Source of the DNA: Paenibacillus eucommiae
GTDB lineage: Bacteria; Bacillota; Bacilli; Paenibacillales; NBRC-103111
Direction of reading: 5' to 3'
Assembly (NCBI RefSeq): GCF_017874215.1
Contig: NZ_JAGGLB010000025.1
Span: 89,955 to 153,954 of the forward strand
Length of the DNA stretch: 64,000 nucleotides
In this document: in pieces, positions 1 to 8,740 of the stretch
Position numbering within the stretch: the stretch's first letter is position 1
Layout of the letters: each line of letters begins with the position of its first letter
The notes under the pieces: generated by a model
Database searches by the model: none
Seen by the model: only the letters and a program-made list of their open reading frames with translations
Told to the model about the DNA's origin: nothing
Program-made: the position numbers and the translations under genes

Positions 1-1
1 G

Positions 2-226
2 TGGACCCGGAATAAATCCACCGATGAGCAGCTATCCGGGTGTAGTGAAACAGAGAAACAGCAGCTTCTCGAAAGCTGGGGGGAGAAGATTCCTATCGGG
101 CGGATTGCTGAGCCTAAGGAGATTGGTCATGCTGTTGTCTTTCTGGCAAGTGATAAGGCCACCTATATCCTCGGTTCATGTTTAACAGTTGATGGCGGGC
201 TAACTAGTAAGATTCAATTGAATTAA
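2..226 (+). CDS. Short-chain dehydrogenase/reductase, C-terminal part (truncated by window edge)
   Basis: Only the last 74 codons are inside the window, read in frame 2 and ending in TAA. The piece contains I-P-I-G-R-I-A-E-P-K-E-I, then F-L-A-S-D-K-A-T-Y-I-L-G and V-D-G-G-L. This is the classic C-terminal signature of classical SDR enzymes: substrate loop, 'P.ei...v.fLaSd.asyitG' and 'vDGG'. SDRs are cytosolic NAD(P)-dependent oxidoreductases. The Rossmann and catalytic YxxxK parts lie upstream of the window, so substrate and cofactor cannot be inferred. FabG-like enzymes share this ending, but nothing here identifies a fatty-acid role. Confidence 0.85.
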   Translation, partial: WTRNKSTDEQLSGCSETEKQQLLESWGEKIPIGRIAEPKEIGHAVVFLASDKATYILGSCLTVDGGLTSKIQLN

Positions 227-299
227 AAACCGAAGGCTGCAGCTGAAAAGCGGTTTGATCTCCAACTGTGAGATCAAACCGTGTAATTTGGTTAGTCAC

Positions 300-713
300 T
301 CATTCAGGATCACTCCACATAGACATTCTTACGAGTTCCGACAGCTTATCTACGGCTTGTTCTGGACTCGTAATTCTTATGAAGTCGTCAAGATCCTCAG
401 TACGGCTATCCCACGCTTCTCGCAGGTTTTCGAAAATCGACAACTCAAATATTTCCTCTTTGATATAACCGGCCGTCATCACTGGCTCCTCGATAAGCAG
501 GGACAATGCTTTTCCGATCTTCTTTACCGTATCCCATACAAAATAATCGTGGAGCACGTTGATCTAGTTCTCGTTGCTTTTGCTTACGTACATAACAACT
601 TTGATCTCTTGATCCTCATTTTTTGGCTTTCCCTTCGCTTAGCTCTCTTAATACTTCGACAGTCTTCTCAAGGTTTTTCGACTTAATATGCAAGTTTGCG
701 AATGATCTTCCAC
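300..713 (-). pseudogene. Decayed small gene of unknown function
   Basis: The minus strand carries a good Shine-Dalgarno (GAGGAGG, about 721-727). After it, protein-like sequence continues through all three frames: FANLHIKSKNLEKTVEVLRE (about 690-625), then D-Q-E-I-K-V-V-M-Y-V-S-K-S-N-E-N followed by an in-frame TAG near 562, then an open 85-codon stretch starting M-L-H-D-Y-F-V-W-D and ending at 300. Joining them gives an acidic, soluble protein of about 135 residues. At least two frameshifts and one stop interrupt it. I do not recognise the family. Continuous amphipathic sequence across the frames, plus a fitting ribosome-binding site, is the argument for a pseudogene rather than chance ORFs. 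Confidence 0.55.
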
Positions 714-799
714 AGTATTGCCTCCTCAATTCTTTTGTAGGGCAAGTTATAGAGCTTTCCACAATCGTAAAAAGTACATATCAAAATATGATCTATTAA

Positions 800-828
800 T
801 TGTTGTCTTAATCAATGCATGTTACAAT
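800..828 (+). promoter_or_regulatory. Probable sigma-A promoter of the aminotransferase-acetyltransferase-GT2 cluster
   Basis: TTGTTG (800-805), a 17-bp spacer, and TACAAT (823-828), about 77 bp before the first gene and inside an AT-rich stretch. The -10 is good and the -35 matches only its TTG core. It is the only convincing pair in this intergenic region. Confidence 0.45.
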
Positions 829-904
829 GAGCGAATATAGTCGATTTTTGTTGAAATATTTACGATTTAGAAATCAGATTTTTATAAAAAGAAAGGCTGT
901 CTAG

Positions 905-2059
905 ATGATTATTCCATTTAATTATCCTCAACCCATCGGGAAAGAGAACGACTACCTATTAATGGCCGCTAATAGCGGGAAACTATGTGGTGACGGTCCC
1001 TTTACCGAGAAATGTAAGTCTTTCATTGAAAATAATTTCGACGCAAATCATGTTCTGTTGACTACCTCTTGTACACATGCGCTCGAGATGGCGGTTTTAC
1101 TCCTTCGCATCACACTAGGGGACGAGATTATTGTTCCTTCCTATACATTTAGTTCCACTGTCAATGCTTTCATTCTGCAGGGTGGCAAACCCATTTTTAT
1201 TGATATCAGAGAAGATACCTTAAACATTGATGAGAGTAAAATCGAAGAAAAAATTACTTCAAAAACCAAAGCCATTTTTGTTATGCACTATGCTGGTGTT
1301 CCGTGTGAGATGGATACCATTATGGAAATTGCGCATCGCTATGATCTTTATGTAATCGAAGATGCTGCTCAAGCATTGACAGCGAAATATAAGGACAAAT
1401 ACTTAGGTACTATAGGTGATTTAGGAACGTTTAGTTTTCATGAAACCAAGAACTATATATGTGGTGAGGGTGGAGCCTTAGTTATTAATAACGATAAATT
1501 CATCAATAGAGCAGAAATTATAAGAGAAAAAGGAACAAATCGAGCCTCCTTTTTGAAAAAAAAGGTCGACAAATATTCTTGGGTGGATATCGGATCAAGC
1601 TATCTTCTTTCAGAAATGCTAGCTGCATTTTTGTTTGGACAGTTAGAGATGTGGAAGGAAATCAATGAGAAAAGAAAAAAGATATTTGAAATATACTATA
1701 GCGGCTTAGAACATTTACAGAACAAAGGAATGTTAAGGCTGCCCATAATCCCGGAACATTGCACACCCAATTATCATCTGTTTTACATTCTCTTGAATTC
1801 GGAAGAAGAACGAAACGAAATGATAAACCATTTAAGAGAGAATGGGGTTACAGCAACTTCACACTACACTCCTTTGCATCTATCCCAAATGGGACAACAA
1901 TGGTCCTCTGAGCGATTACCTATTACTGAGCAGGCAAGTCATACTTTATTAAGGTTACCCATGTATTATTCACTAAGCGCTTCAGAACAAGCATACATCA
2001 TTCAATTGATACAAGAGACTTACATGAAAGTACTCGCTACACCTATTAATAAGTTATAA
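905..2059 (+). CDS. rffA: DegT/DnrJ/EryC1/StrS sugar aminotransferase, WecE/RffA type
   Basis: A 384-residue PLP enzyme, full length for the family. The WecE/RffA-like motif S-F-H-E-T-K-N-Y-I-C-G-E-G-G-A holds the PLP lysine (K182). E-D-A-A-Q near 152-156 is the cofactor-binding acidic motif, and T-S-C-T-H-A-L near 54-60 is the phosphate-binding turn. By family, WecE converts dTDP-4-keto-6-deoxy-D-glucose to dTDP-4-amino-4,6-dideoxygalactose. The exact sugar is an inference. It heads a three-gene cluster with a GNAT acetyltransferase and a GT2 transferase, fitting synthesis and transfer of an N-acetylated amino sugar to a surface glycan. The upstream dTDP-sugar genes are not in the window. 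The gene is clearly more AT-rich than the 7-8 kb region. Confidence 0.85.
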   Translation: MIIPFNYPQPIGKENDYLLMAANSGKLCGDGPFTEKCKSFIENNFDANHVLLTTSCTHALEMAVLLLRITLGDEIIVPSYTFSSTVNAFILQGGKPIFIDIREDTLNIDESKIEEKITSKTKAIFVMHYAGVPCEMDTIMEIAHRYDLYVIEDAAQALTAKYKDKYLGTIGDLGTFSFHETKNYICGEGGALVINNDKFINRAEIIREKGTNRASFLKKKVDKYSWVDIGSSYLLSEMLAAFLFGQLEMWKEINEKRKKIFEIYYSGLEHLQNKGMLRLPIIPEHCTPNYHLFYILLNSEEERNEMINHLRENGVTATSHYTPLHLSQMGQQWSSERLPITEQASHTLLRLPMYYSLSASEQAYIIQLIQETYMKVLATPINKL

Positions 2060-2129
2060 TGAATAGAATCTGATGTTATCCAAGGTGCTCAGAAAATCCG
2101 ATAAACTACATAATATGATAGGGGTCAAC

Positions 2130-2882
2130 ATGAAAAAAGTCGATGCTTTCTGGGAAATGAGGAACCTCGGTAAAACTGTGTTAGAGATCAATTTTGATGA
2201 AAACGATACGACGGATTCCTTAAATATTTTAGCTAGTGAATTTGAAACGTATGATTATCTTATCGCCAAAGTGCCAAAAGAAAAAATGGATCTTATTCAT
2301 GCTCTTGAAGATAACGGATTTCGATTTATGGAAACGCAATTCGAATTGTTATATAACCTGAACAAGACAAAAGAGCCCTCAAGCTTTGTAAAAAAAACGT
2401 CCGAGCAATCTCAGTACAAAAAAGTAGATACGTTTGATCAACTGAGTATGTTTTTATCTAAAATAGAGGAAGACTTATTCATCACTGACAGAATATCGTT
2501 AGACCCTCTATTTGGAACGAAAATAGCACATAAACGATATCTAAATTGGCTTAGTGATGCTCTCCTTAGCGATACATCCGCCATATACGAGGTAGAAGTG
2601 AAATCTCGGGATGTTGGTTTTTTTTACGTAATTGAAAAGAATAGTACTACGTGTTACGGAGTTTTAGCTTCCGTATATAAAAAATATCGAAACAGCGGAC
2701 TAGGGCTAGTTGTATTAGAATCCGCCTTTAAATATGCGAAAGAAGCAGGTTATTCTAAAGTCATGACTAGAGTGTCCTCCAATAATTTAGAAGCATTACG
2801 GGTTAATATTAACGTCGGCTTTGAATGCAGAGACGTCCATTATATTTTAAGAAAAGCAAATTTTCCCAAACAGGATGTTTGA
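2130..2882 (+). CDS. GNAT N-acetyltransferase, possibly acting on a dTDP-amino sugar (WecD-like role)
   Basis: About 250 residues. The C-terminal half has the GNAT core: strand F-F-Y-V-I-E, V-Y-K-K-Y-R-N-S-G-L-G as the acetyl-CoA loop (Q/RxxGxG/A type), then a helix and the V-S-S-N-N-L-E-A-L-R motif. The N-terminal W-E-M-R-N-L-G-K-T-V-L-E-I stretch resembles the start of WecD-type sugar acetyltransferases. I chose ATG 2130 because AGGGGT lies 5 bp before it; an upstream in-frame ATG at 2073 would add 19 residues with no clear ribosome-binding site. It follows the RffA-like gene by 70 bp, so N-acetylation of the 4-amino sugar is the likely job, by context only. Confidence 0.7.
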   Translation: MKKVDAFWEMRNLGKTVLEINFDENDTTDSLNILASEFETYDYLIAKVPKEKMDLIHALEDNGFRFMETQFELLYNLNKTKEPSSFVKKTSEQSQYKKVDTFDQLSMFLSKIEEDLFITDRISLDPLFGTKIAHKRYLNWLSDALLSDTSAIYEVEVKSRDVGFFYVIEKNSTTCYGVLASVYKKYRNSGLGLVVLESAFKYAKEAGYSKVMTRVSSNNLEALRVNINVGFECRDVHYILRKANFPKQDV

Positions 2883-2884
2883 TC

Positions 2885-3667
2885 ATGATGCGCACTCAAC
2901 TTTCGGTCGTTATTCCTGTCTATAACTCCCAAGACTCAATTGGAATTGTCGTAAAAAGTCTACTTGAACATTATGCCGCTTCTTATAAGATGGAAGTTAT
3001 CTTAGTTAATGATGGAAGTATAGACCGCAGTAATGAAGTATGCTCTTTATTAGCGGCCCAATATTCCAATATTAAACATCTGGATCTGATGAAAAATTGT
3101 GGTCAGCAGGCTGCAATTTTAAAAGGACTAAGCCTAGCTCAAGGAGACTATATTGCTTTGATGGATGATGATATGCAAACACCTCCCGAGGAGCTGATTA
3201 AGCTGATCGTCAAGATGGATGGGGGTTATGATGTCGTAATTGCTCAAAGAGTGAAGTATAATCAAACATCATTCCGGAAGCTCCTTTCAGAGGTCAATAC
3301 TATCATCGTAAATTGGTTTTTAATATCACCTAAAAAGATATATTTTAGTAGTTTTTTAGTGATGAAAAAGTCTATTGCAGAAGAGATCCTTAAGAAGGCT
3401 ACTTCCAATCCTAATATACAAGGACTGATACTTCAAATAACAAATAATATTGTAAACACACCAACAGCACATAGAGAAAGGAAAACCGGAAAATCCAATT
3501 ACACATTATTGAAGCTGCTAAAGTTTTGGTTTAACGGCCTGGACTATGTCACGACAAGAAAAAATCGAGCAATACTATTTTCATCATTTTTACTTATACT
3601 AGTTGGGGCAGTTACCTGTATGTACATATTGGTATTGCTTGTTGCCTCTTTTTTTATCACTAATTAA
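2885..3667 (+). CDS. Family 2 glycosyltransferase with C-terminal membrane anchor
   Basis: GT-A fold: S-V-V-I-P-V-Y-N-S near the N-terminus, V-N-D-G-S (nucleotide binding), and A-L-M-D-D-D-M-Q-T-P holding the metal-binding D-x-D. The C-terminus has one long hydrophobic segment, possibly a re-entrant pair, ending at the stop. Relatives of the DPM1/ArnC/GtrB type usually carry two transmembrane helices and about 310 residues, so this one (261) is slightly short. ATG 2885 starts 2 bp after the acetyltransferase stop, indicating translational coupling; a longer reading from 2825 overlaps the previous gene and is unlikely. Such enzymes load a sugar onto undecaprenyl phosphate or another lipid acceptor at the inner membrane face. 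Confidence 0.85.
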   Translation: MMRTQLSVVIPVYNSQDSIGIVVKSLLEHYAASYKMEVILVNDGSIDRSNEVCSLLAAQYSNIKHLDLMKNCGQQAAILKGLSLAQGDYIALMDDDMQTPPEELIKLIVKMDGGYDVVIAQRVKYNQTSFRKLLSEVNTIIVNWFLISPKKIYFSSFLVMKKSIAEEILKKATSNPNIQGLILQITNNIVNTPTAHRERKTGKSNYTLLKLLKFWFNGLDYVTTRKNRAILFSSFLLILVGAVTCMYILVLLVASFFITN

Positions 3668-5203
3668 TCATTCACTTATTATATGCAGCAGCTTGTAATT
3701 TGAAGGAAGTCCTTCAACCATAATTACTTCAAAGCTATTTTCGAAATATTCCCAGATAAGTGGATGAGTATTCTGAAAACGGAGATCATCTCTTCCATCA
3801 AGAGAAATATCACCCAATATGACCCATGCAACATTCTGCCTCTTTAGTTCTTCAATCATTTTTAATTGTTTATAGGCTGTTTCCGGGAATAGCATATAAA
3901 TGTCCCATAACGGTGATTTTAAACCTAATATCGGATACATCGTTGGCCAATGTGGAGCAATAAATAAATTTTCTCCTTCTAGAACATAAGTATTTTTAAT
4001 TTCCTTAACTCGATCGATTAAGCTAGCCGTATGCACATCTATCGATAAATCAATGTTACTAACTTTATAAGTTATATATTTATTATCTTTTGAGGTTATT
4101 TTTTGAAAGTATGGATGCATTCTTCCGACCGAAATGAGCGTGAAAAGTAATAACACAGATAGAATGATTGCTGATTTTAAATAACGTTTGCTGCCAGTCA
4201 ACTTTAGTGAAAGTAAACAAATTACTATTATTAATGGTTCTATTGCTTGTGCCAGGTGCCCAAGATCAGCTCGATCGAACGCATAGTGGGTATAAGACAA
4301 CCCTACGAATGAAGCTGCAGCTATTGCAGGATTAATCATTTTTTTAGAGATACATGCATATAAACCGATTCCAACAGCAAAAATCGGTACAAGGAGAAAA
4401 AAGATTCCTATTGATAGTTGACCCATCATTTCGATAAAATTTAAAAGCGTAAAATCTATCTTCCATGGCCACGGCACTGGTAAATGGAGATTTGTTTTTC
4501 CGGAAAATAGCAGCTCCTTAACTGCATTCATGAAATTCACAAAATAACCAGGTACAGTGAGATATATTAGCAGCATTGGGGAGTATCCTATTACAACTCC
4601 ACTTCCCCATAGTAGTATTTTTTTGAAAGTTTTATCTTTATCTATCTTCAACCAAATATAGAATATAGCTATACTAAAGGATATTACCATGTATAATCCA
4701 TGGTTTACTCCTAGGAAAGCCGCAATCCCGACGAATAAGCCACCTAATAAGTAACGTGACCATGATTGTTTTTCTAATAAGAACATAATCATATAAATCC
4801 CAATCATTGAAATACTTGGCTCGAATAACTTATGTCTTGGATACATCCATAGGACCATAATAACTCCAGCGAATATGATAAAAAGCCATGACTTAGTCAT
4901 TTTCCTTATAACCATTAAACCAAATGTAAGACCTATAATTTGAAATATCGCAAGTGCTGCTCTCAATGCTAGAATACTAGTGTCTCCAAATATATGAAAC
5001 CATAATGCAACCCAATAATATCTACCTGGATCATAGGATTGAAAATCCAAAAAGGGTACATCACCCATTGCTGTTTGAATTGCACCATACCAGAGATACC
5101 CTTCATCAGCTAAATTAATTCCTACATTTCCTTCCAATAAAAATAAAATTCCTACTAATGTTGAGGAGATAAAAAACGCAATTAACCAGGTCATTTTATT
5201 CAT
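3668..5203 (-). CDS. Polytopic membrane protein, GT-C-like (ArnT/PMT-type) glycosyltransferase candidate
   Basis: 511 residues with roughly ten to eleven hydrophobic segments, then a soluble extracellular C-terminal domain of about 130 residues. After the first membrane helix the loop reads A-D-E-G-Y-L-W-Y-G, then D-F-Q-S-Y-D-P-G-R-Y-Y-W. An acidic first loop followed by a second conserved acidic/arginine motif is the usual GT-C (family 39-like) layout, using lipid-linked sugar as donor outside the membrane. It starts at ATG 5203 with AAGGAGT 8 bp upstream. The gene is convergent with the GT2 gene with no intergenic bases, so it has its own transcript. The acceptor is unknown. Confidence 0.65.
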   Translation of the reverse strand: MNKMTWLIAFFISSTLVGILFLLEGNVGINLADEGYLWYGAIQTAMGDVPFLDFQSYDPGRYYWVALWFHIFGDTSILALRAALAIFQIIGLTFGLMVIRKMTKSWLFIIFAGVIMVLWMYPRHKLFEPSISMIGIYMIMFLLEKQSWSRYLLGGLFVGIAAFLGVNHGLYMVISFSIAIFYIWLKIDKDKTFKKILLWGSGVVIGYSPMLLIYLTVPGYFVNFMNAVKELLFSGKTNLHLPVPWPWKIDFTLLNFIEMMGQLSIGIFFLLVPIFAVGIGLYACISKKMINPAIAAASFVGLSYTHYAFDRADLGHLAQAIEPLIIVICLLSLKLTGSKRYLKSAIILSVLLLFTLISVGRMHPYFQKITSKDNKYITYKVSNIDLSIDVHTASLIDRVKEIKNTYVLEGENLFIAPHWPTMYPILGLKSPLWDIYMLFPETAYKQLKMIEELKRQNVAWVILGDISLDGRDDLRFQNTHPLIWEYFENSFEVIMVEGLPSNYKLLHIISE

Positions 5204-5303
5204 AACTTACTCCTTTTTTGTGAGTTCTAGAGAACTAATTGCATTGCCAAAAAATTTACTGTATCGTGTTGCAATTGATCTGCGAATTAGTGAGGTGTTA
5301 ACA

Positions 5304-6434
5304 ATGGTTCAAAATCGTTTGATTTATCTGGATAATCTTCGCGTCTTTCTCACTTTGATGGTTGTTGCATTCCATTTGGCGATTACATATGGATTTAATA
5401 TAGGTTGGTATTTTTACGATCTGTCCGACGATATGCTGACAAAAGGGATCTTAACTTATTTTGTTCTTGTGAATCAAGCTTTTTTTATGTCTTTATTTTT
5501 TGGAATTGCCGGCTTTTTCACGCCCATATCGTATGATCGTAAAGGTTCCATTTCATTTCTTAAAGATCGATTCTTGCGCCTGGGCATCCCGCTTTTATTG
5601 TTTGTATTTCTAGTGAATCCGGTAATAAGATACGTTTATCATATTGGAACAAGTAAATCATTTATAGAATATATCATAGATGAAATATCCCGTGATCCCA
5701 TTGGTTTTATTAAACATGCTGCACCTGGCCCAATGTGGTTTTTGGAGGCACTGCTCATATTTAGCCTTTGTTATGCACTGATCAGATGTTTAATGCAAGC
5801 GCAAATAATACCCATTCATCACCGTTTTCCAAAGGATAATATCATTCTCCTTTTTGTCATAACATTATCTTTTCTTAATTTCATTATTCGAATTTGGAGT
5901 CCCATTGAAAATCAATTTCTATTTCTGAGATTAGGTCATTTTGTTCCATATATCGGCTATTTTATATCTGGAACCATTGCTTATAGATCTGGTTGGCTCT
6001 CATTTCTAAATGAAAGCCAGATTAAAAAATGGTTTCGAATTAGTGTTGTTTGTATTTTGTTTTTTCCCATTCTCTTGTACATTGGTGGAGCATTTGACGG
6101 ACAGATGCAACTTTTTTTTGGGGGATGGCATTGGCAGTCACTTGTATATTCATTTTGGGAGCCCTTTGTATGCATAGGAATAAGTTTGTGGTTACTAAGT
6201 ACTTTTCGTTCCAAATATAACAAGTCGAACAGACTAACCCGCTTTATGGCGGATCATGCTTATGCTGTTTATTTTATCCATGCTTTCTTCACTGTGTATA
6301 TTACCTTCTTTTTTCAATATAGTAAAATACCCTCACTTCTTAAATTTTTTATAGTTTCGATAATTGTAACTATGACTTGCTTTCTAGCTGCTTATATCAT
6401 CCGTAAAATCCCATTTCTACGTAAAATTTTCTGA
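5304..6434 (+). CDS. Acyltransferase 3 family membrane protein
   Basis: 376 residues, about ten membrane helices. It begins R-L-I-Y-L-D-N-L-R-V-F-L, the conserved first helix of acyltransferase 3 proteins (OafA/MdoC group), and has a histidine in helix 1 (V-V-A-F-H-L), the expected catalytic region. These enzymes move acetyl or succinyl groups onto extracytoplasmic glycans. GTG 5220 would add 28 residues, but ATG 5304 has GAGGTG 7 bp upstream and fits the family's N-terminus. It is divergent from the GT-C-like gene with a short shared control region, which supports a common glycan-decoration role. Confidence 0.8.
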   Translation: MVQNRLIYLDNLRVFLTLMVVAFHLAITYGFNIGWYFYDLSDDMLTKGILTYFVLVNQAFFMSLFFGIAGFFTPISYDRKGSISFLKDRFLRLGIPLLLFVFLVNPVIRYVYHIGTSKSFIEYIIDEISRDPIGFIKHAAPGPMWFLEALLIFSLCYALIRCLMQAQIIPIHHRFPKDNIILLFVITLSFLNFIIRIWSPIENQFLFLRLGHFVPYIGYFISGTIAYRSGWLSFLNESQIKKWFRISVVCILFFPILLYIGGAFDGQMQLFFGGWHWQSLVYSFWEPFVCIGISLWLLSTFRSKYNKSNRLTRFMADHAYAVYFIHAFFTVYITFFFQYSKIPSLLKFFIVSIIVTMTCFLAAYIIRKIPFLRKIF

Positions 6435-6515
6435 ATTTAGAATTATTAGCATACTTCGGAAATCGGTATACATTCTTAGTCTCATTCGGCATTATTACAT
6501 TCCAAAGGAAGAAAC

Positions 6516-6546
6516 AAAAATCCCCTTTTCTAAGGGGATTTTCTTA
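6516..6546. terminator. Bidirectional rho-independent terminator
   Basis: Stem AAAATCCCC/GGGGATTTT (about 6517-6542) with an 8-nt loop, A-rich on the left and T-rich on the right. It lies between the acyltransferase (+) and the DUF1801 gene (-) and can serve both. Confidence 0.8.
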
Positions 6547-6563
6547 TGCACTCTTATTTTTTT

Positions 6564-6944
6564 CTATTTCCGCCAAAAAGTTGAACAGTCTGCTTTATCC
6601 AAAATATTAAACTCGATCATTTTCTCGAGTAATGAGAAATCAACCGGACCATCCCACCGGATACGTACCAGCTCTTTGGTGTGATCATAGCCAGCCTGCA
6701 CAATTTCATCAGAGAAACGATTAATCCCTGCCTTTTCAGGGGCAACAGCCAAATGATGTTTGGCTGCGCTAAAGCCAATAATAAATGTGTCGTGATCGGT
6801 AAACATAGGCTGATTCCACGCAATTTTTGGTATTAAATTTGGGAATTTCTTAGTTACCCAAGCGAATACTTCTTCCGTTCGTTCCCGATGTTGCGGGTTA
6901 TCAATACGCGCTAAAAATTCTGCAAAAACTTCCACATTATTCAC
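6564..6944 (-). CDS. DUF1801 / YdhG-like (frataxin-fold) protein
   Basis: 126 residues matching the DUF1801 pattern: I-A-W-N-Q-P-M-F near the middle, then D-T-F-I-I-G-F-S-A-A-K-H-H-L-A-V-A-P. Proteins of this type (B. subtilis YdhG/Fra) have a frataxin-like fold and are often named iron chaperones, though many paralogues have no shown iron role. AAGGAG sits 8 bp before the ATG. Single gene, with terminator downstream. Confidence 0.8.
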   Translation of the reverse strand: MNNVEVFAEFLARIDNPQHRERTEEVFAWVTKKFPNLIPKIAWNQPMFTDHDTFIIGFSAAKHHLAVAPEKAGINRFSDEIVQAGYDHTKELVRIRWDGPVDFSLLEKMIEFNILDKADCSTFWRK

Positions 6945-7081
6945 TCCTTACAATGAAAATTATGTCTTCCAGAGAAGTGTATCATTTTTTTGTATCATCA
7001 GCTAATTTGAAGATATATAATTTTCGTTGTTATAAAATGATTTTAAAAAAACTTTACCTAAACTGTGATACCCTGAGCTTG

Positions 7082-7087
7082 TATAAT
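7082..7087 (+). promoter_or_regulatory. -10 element of the MFS-pump leader transcript
   Basis: A perfect TATAAT about 30 bp before the leader-peptide start. No good -35 lies 16-18 bp upstream, so the promoter may need an activator. Confidence 0.4.
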
Positions 7088-7117
7088 GGTAGGAACTACT
7101 TTCGGAGGTGTTCGATT

Positions 7118-7180
7118 ATGTTAAAAAACAAATTGGCCGTCAAATTATCTACGATTCTAAAGGATGAAAATCATCGGTAG
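7118..7180 (+). CDS. 20-residue leader peptide upstream of MFS efflux gene
   Basis: MLKNKLAVKLSTILKDENHR followed by TAG. The ATG has a near-ideal ribosome-binding site (CGGAGGTG, spacing about 7), stronger than that of the pump gene 93 bp downstream. The pump's own Shine-Dalgarno region (GAGGCGGA, 7254-7261) can pair with TCTGCC at 7240-7245, so ribosome position on the leader could control access to it. Known antibiotic-induced efflux and methylase genes such as tetA(L) and erm use short leaders like this. The regulatory role is inferred. A longer ORF from 6953 contains this peptide in frame but has no ribosome-binding site. Confidence 0.5.
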   Translation: MLKNKLAVKLSTILKDENHR

Positions 7181-7273
7181 AGCAGACGCGCGCAATTGAT
7201 CTGTGCATGACGATGTCGGGACTTGCGTGACGTGTGAATTCTGCCGAAATCAGAGAGGCGGACCCGATTTTTT

Positions 7274-8539
7274 ATGCAGCATAAAGCATCGCAAGTTTAT
7301 ACCATAATGGGGTTTATAACATCCATGGCCAACGCAACCATGTTTACGACCTATGCCATATATCAGGTTATCGCGCTAGGGCTAAACCCCCTTCAACTGC
7401 TGTTGGTGGGAATGATTTTGGAAGTAACGGTTTTAATTTTTGAAGGCATCACTGGTGTTATCGCTGATATGTACAGCCGCAGACTGTCTGTCATTTTGGG
7501 CATGTTCGTGCTTGGCTTTGGCTTTGTGTTGGAGGGCAGTGCGATGTGGCTGGGGGAGGCTAGCCTGCTCATGTCGGCTTTTATGTGGCTGCTGCTGGCA
7601 CAGGTGTTTTTTGGCATCGGAGCTACGTTCATAAGTGGTGCGGATACGGCTTGGATTGTCGATGAGGTTGGGGAAGAGAGGGCTGGACGCATTTTTTTGA
7701 AAGCAAAACGTGTAGGTCTCTTTGGCACTTTGGTTGGCATTGTACTGAGCGTGAGCTTATCTGCCATTGGGCCAAACCTGCCTTACATAGCCGGAGGCAT
7801 GATGTATTTGATGCTTGGTATTTTTCTGCTAATCTTTATGAAGGAGACCAATATTGTCAGAGCTGTGTGTGAAGACGAAACTTCGCAAGCTCCCTCGCAT
7901 TGGAGAAGCATGAAAGCTACTTGGTTATCGGGTGCGCAGGTGATAGGGCGCCAGCCGGTTCTGCTTCTGGTCTTGATTGTCACACTGTTCAGCGGGGCCG
8001 CCTCGGAAGGTTACGACCGCCTATGGCAGGCATTTCTCATTGTAGATATAGGCTTTCCGCAGGTCGAGCTACAAGGTATACACCTCAATATGGCTTCATG
8101 GATCGGACTCATCGCCGTAATGTCGACATTGCTGAGCTTGCTCGTCATGTGGGTGGTGGAGAAGCGTATTGATATGAGCAATGAGCGGGTCGTTCTTCGC
8201 GGCATGATCGTACTGACAGTAGCACGGATTGCAGGTGTCTTGGCGCTAGCTTTCGCCCCCAGCTTTGCCTGGGCACTCGTCGCGATCCTGCTCTTCGAGG
8301 TCGTGCGAACGGTGAACGGTCCGATGTATGATACATGGCTCAACTTGAACATCGAAAGCAAGTCGCGTGCGACAGTAATCTCGATGATGAGCCAGTCGGA
8401 TGCACTGGGCCAGACGGCCGGAGGCCCATTCGTCGGTTGGATCGGCAAACGCTACTCCGTGCGAATGTCTCTTGTTGCCGCGGCTGTATTGCTCGCGCCT
8501 ATTTTGGCGGTATACAGCCGTGCGAGGCATAAGCGTTAA
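7274..8539 (+). CDS. MFS efflux transporter, DHA3-like (drug/tetracycline-type)
   Basis: 421 residues, twelve predicted membrane helices. Loop 2-3 reads G-V-I-A-D-M-Y-S-R-R-L-S, matching the MFS motif A signature G..aD..sRR, and helix 5 and the central loop are typical. It resembles DHA3-type tetracycline or macrolide exporters, but the drug cannot be read from sequence. It is probably a plasma-membrane proton antiporter. The start codon follows CCCGATTTTTT directly, with the SD-like GAGGCGG about 13 bp back; this weak initiation region together with the 7118 leader suggests translational attenuation. Base composition is visibly more GC-rich than the preceding 6 kb. Confidence 0.8.
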   Translation: MQHKASQVYTIMGFITSMANATMFTTYAIYQVIALGLNPLQLLLVGMILEVTVLIFEGITGVIADMYSRRLSVILGMFVLGFGFVLEGSAMWLGEASLLMSAFMWLLLAQVFFGIGATFISGADTAWIVDEVGEERAGRIFLKAKRVGLFGTLVGIVLSVSLSAIGPNLPYIAGGMMYLMLGIFLLIFMKETNIVRAVCEDETSQAPSHWRSMKATWLSGAQVIGRQPVLLLVLIVTLFSGAASEGYDRLWQAFLIVDIGFPQVELQGIHLNMASWIGLIAVMSTLLSLLVMWVVEKRIDMSNERVVLRGMIVLTVARIAGVLALAFAPSFAWALVAILLFEVVRTVNGPMYDTWLNLNIESKSRATVISMMSQSDALGQTAGGPFVGWIGKRYSVRMSLVAAAVLLAPILAVYSRARHKR

Positions 8540-8561
8540 AAAAACGATAGGTTACTACTAG

Positions 8562-8592
8562 AAGGGCTGCCGCTTGGCAGCCTTTTGCTTTT
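8562..8592 (+). terminator. Terminator after MFS pump
   Basis: GGCTGCC (8565-8571), GCTT loop, GGCAGCC (8576-8582), TTTT then T-rich sequence, 25 bp past the pump stop. Confidence 0.85.
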
Positions 8593-8740
8593 GCAGCGAA
8601 AGCAAATATGGATAACTCAGAAAAAAGGTCATATTAGGAAAATTAAATGAATAACTGAGGGAATAAATGGTAGAATTAATATGTCATATTGGAAAACGGT
8701 GAGGTTTTATTACTAAGAACACTTTTCGAAAGGAGCAGCT

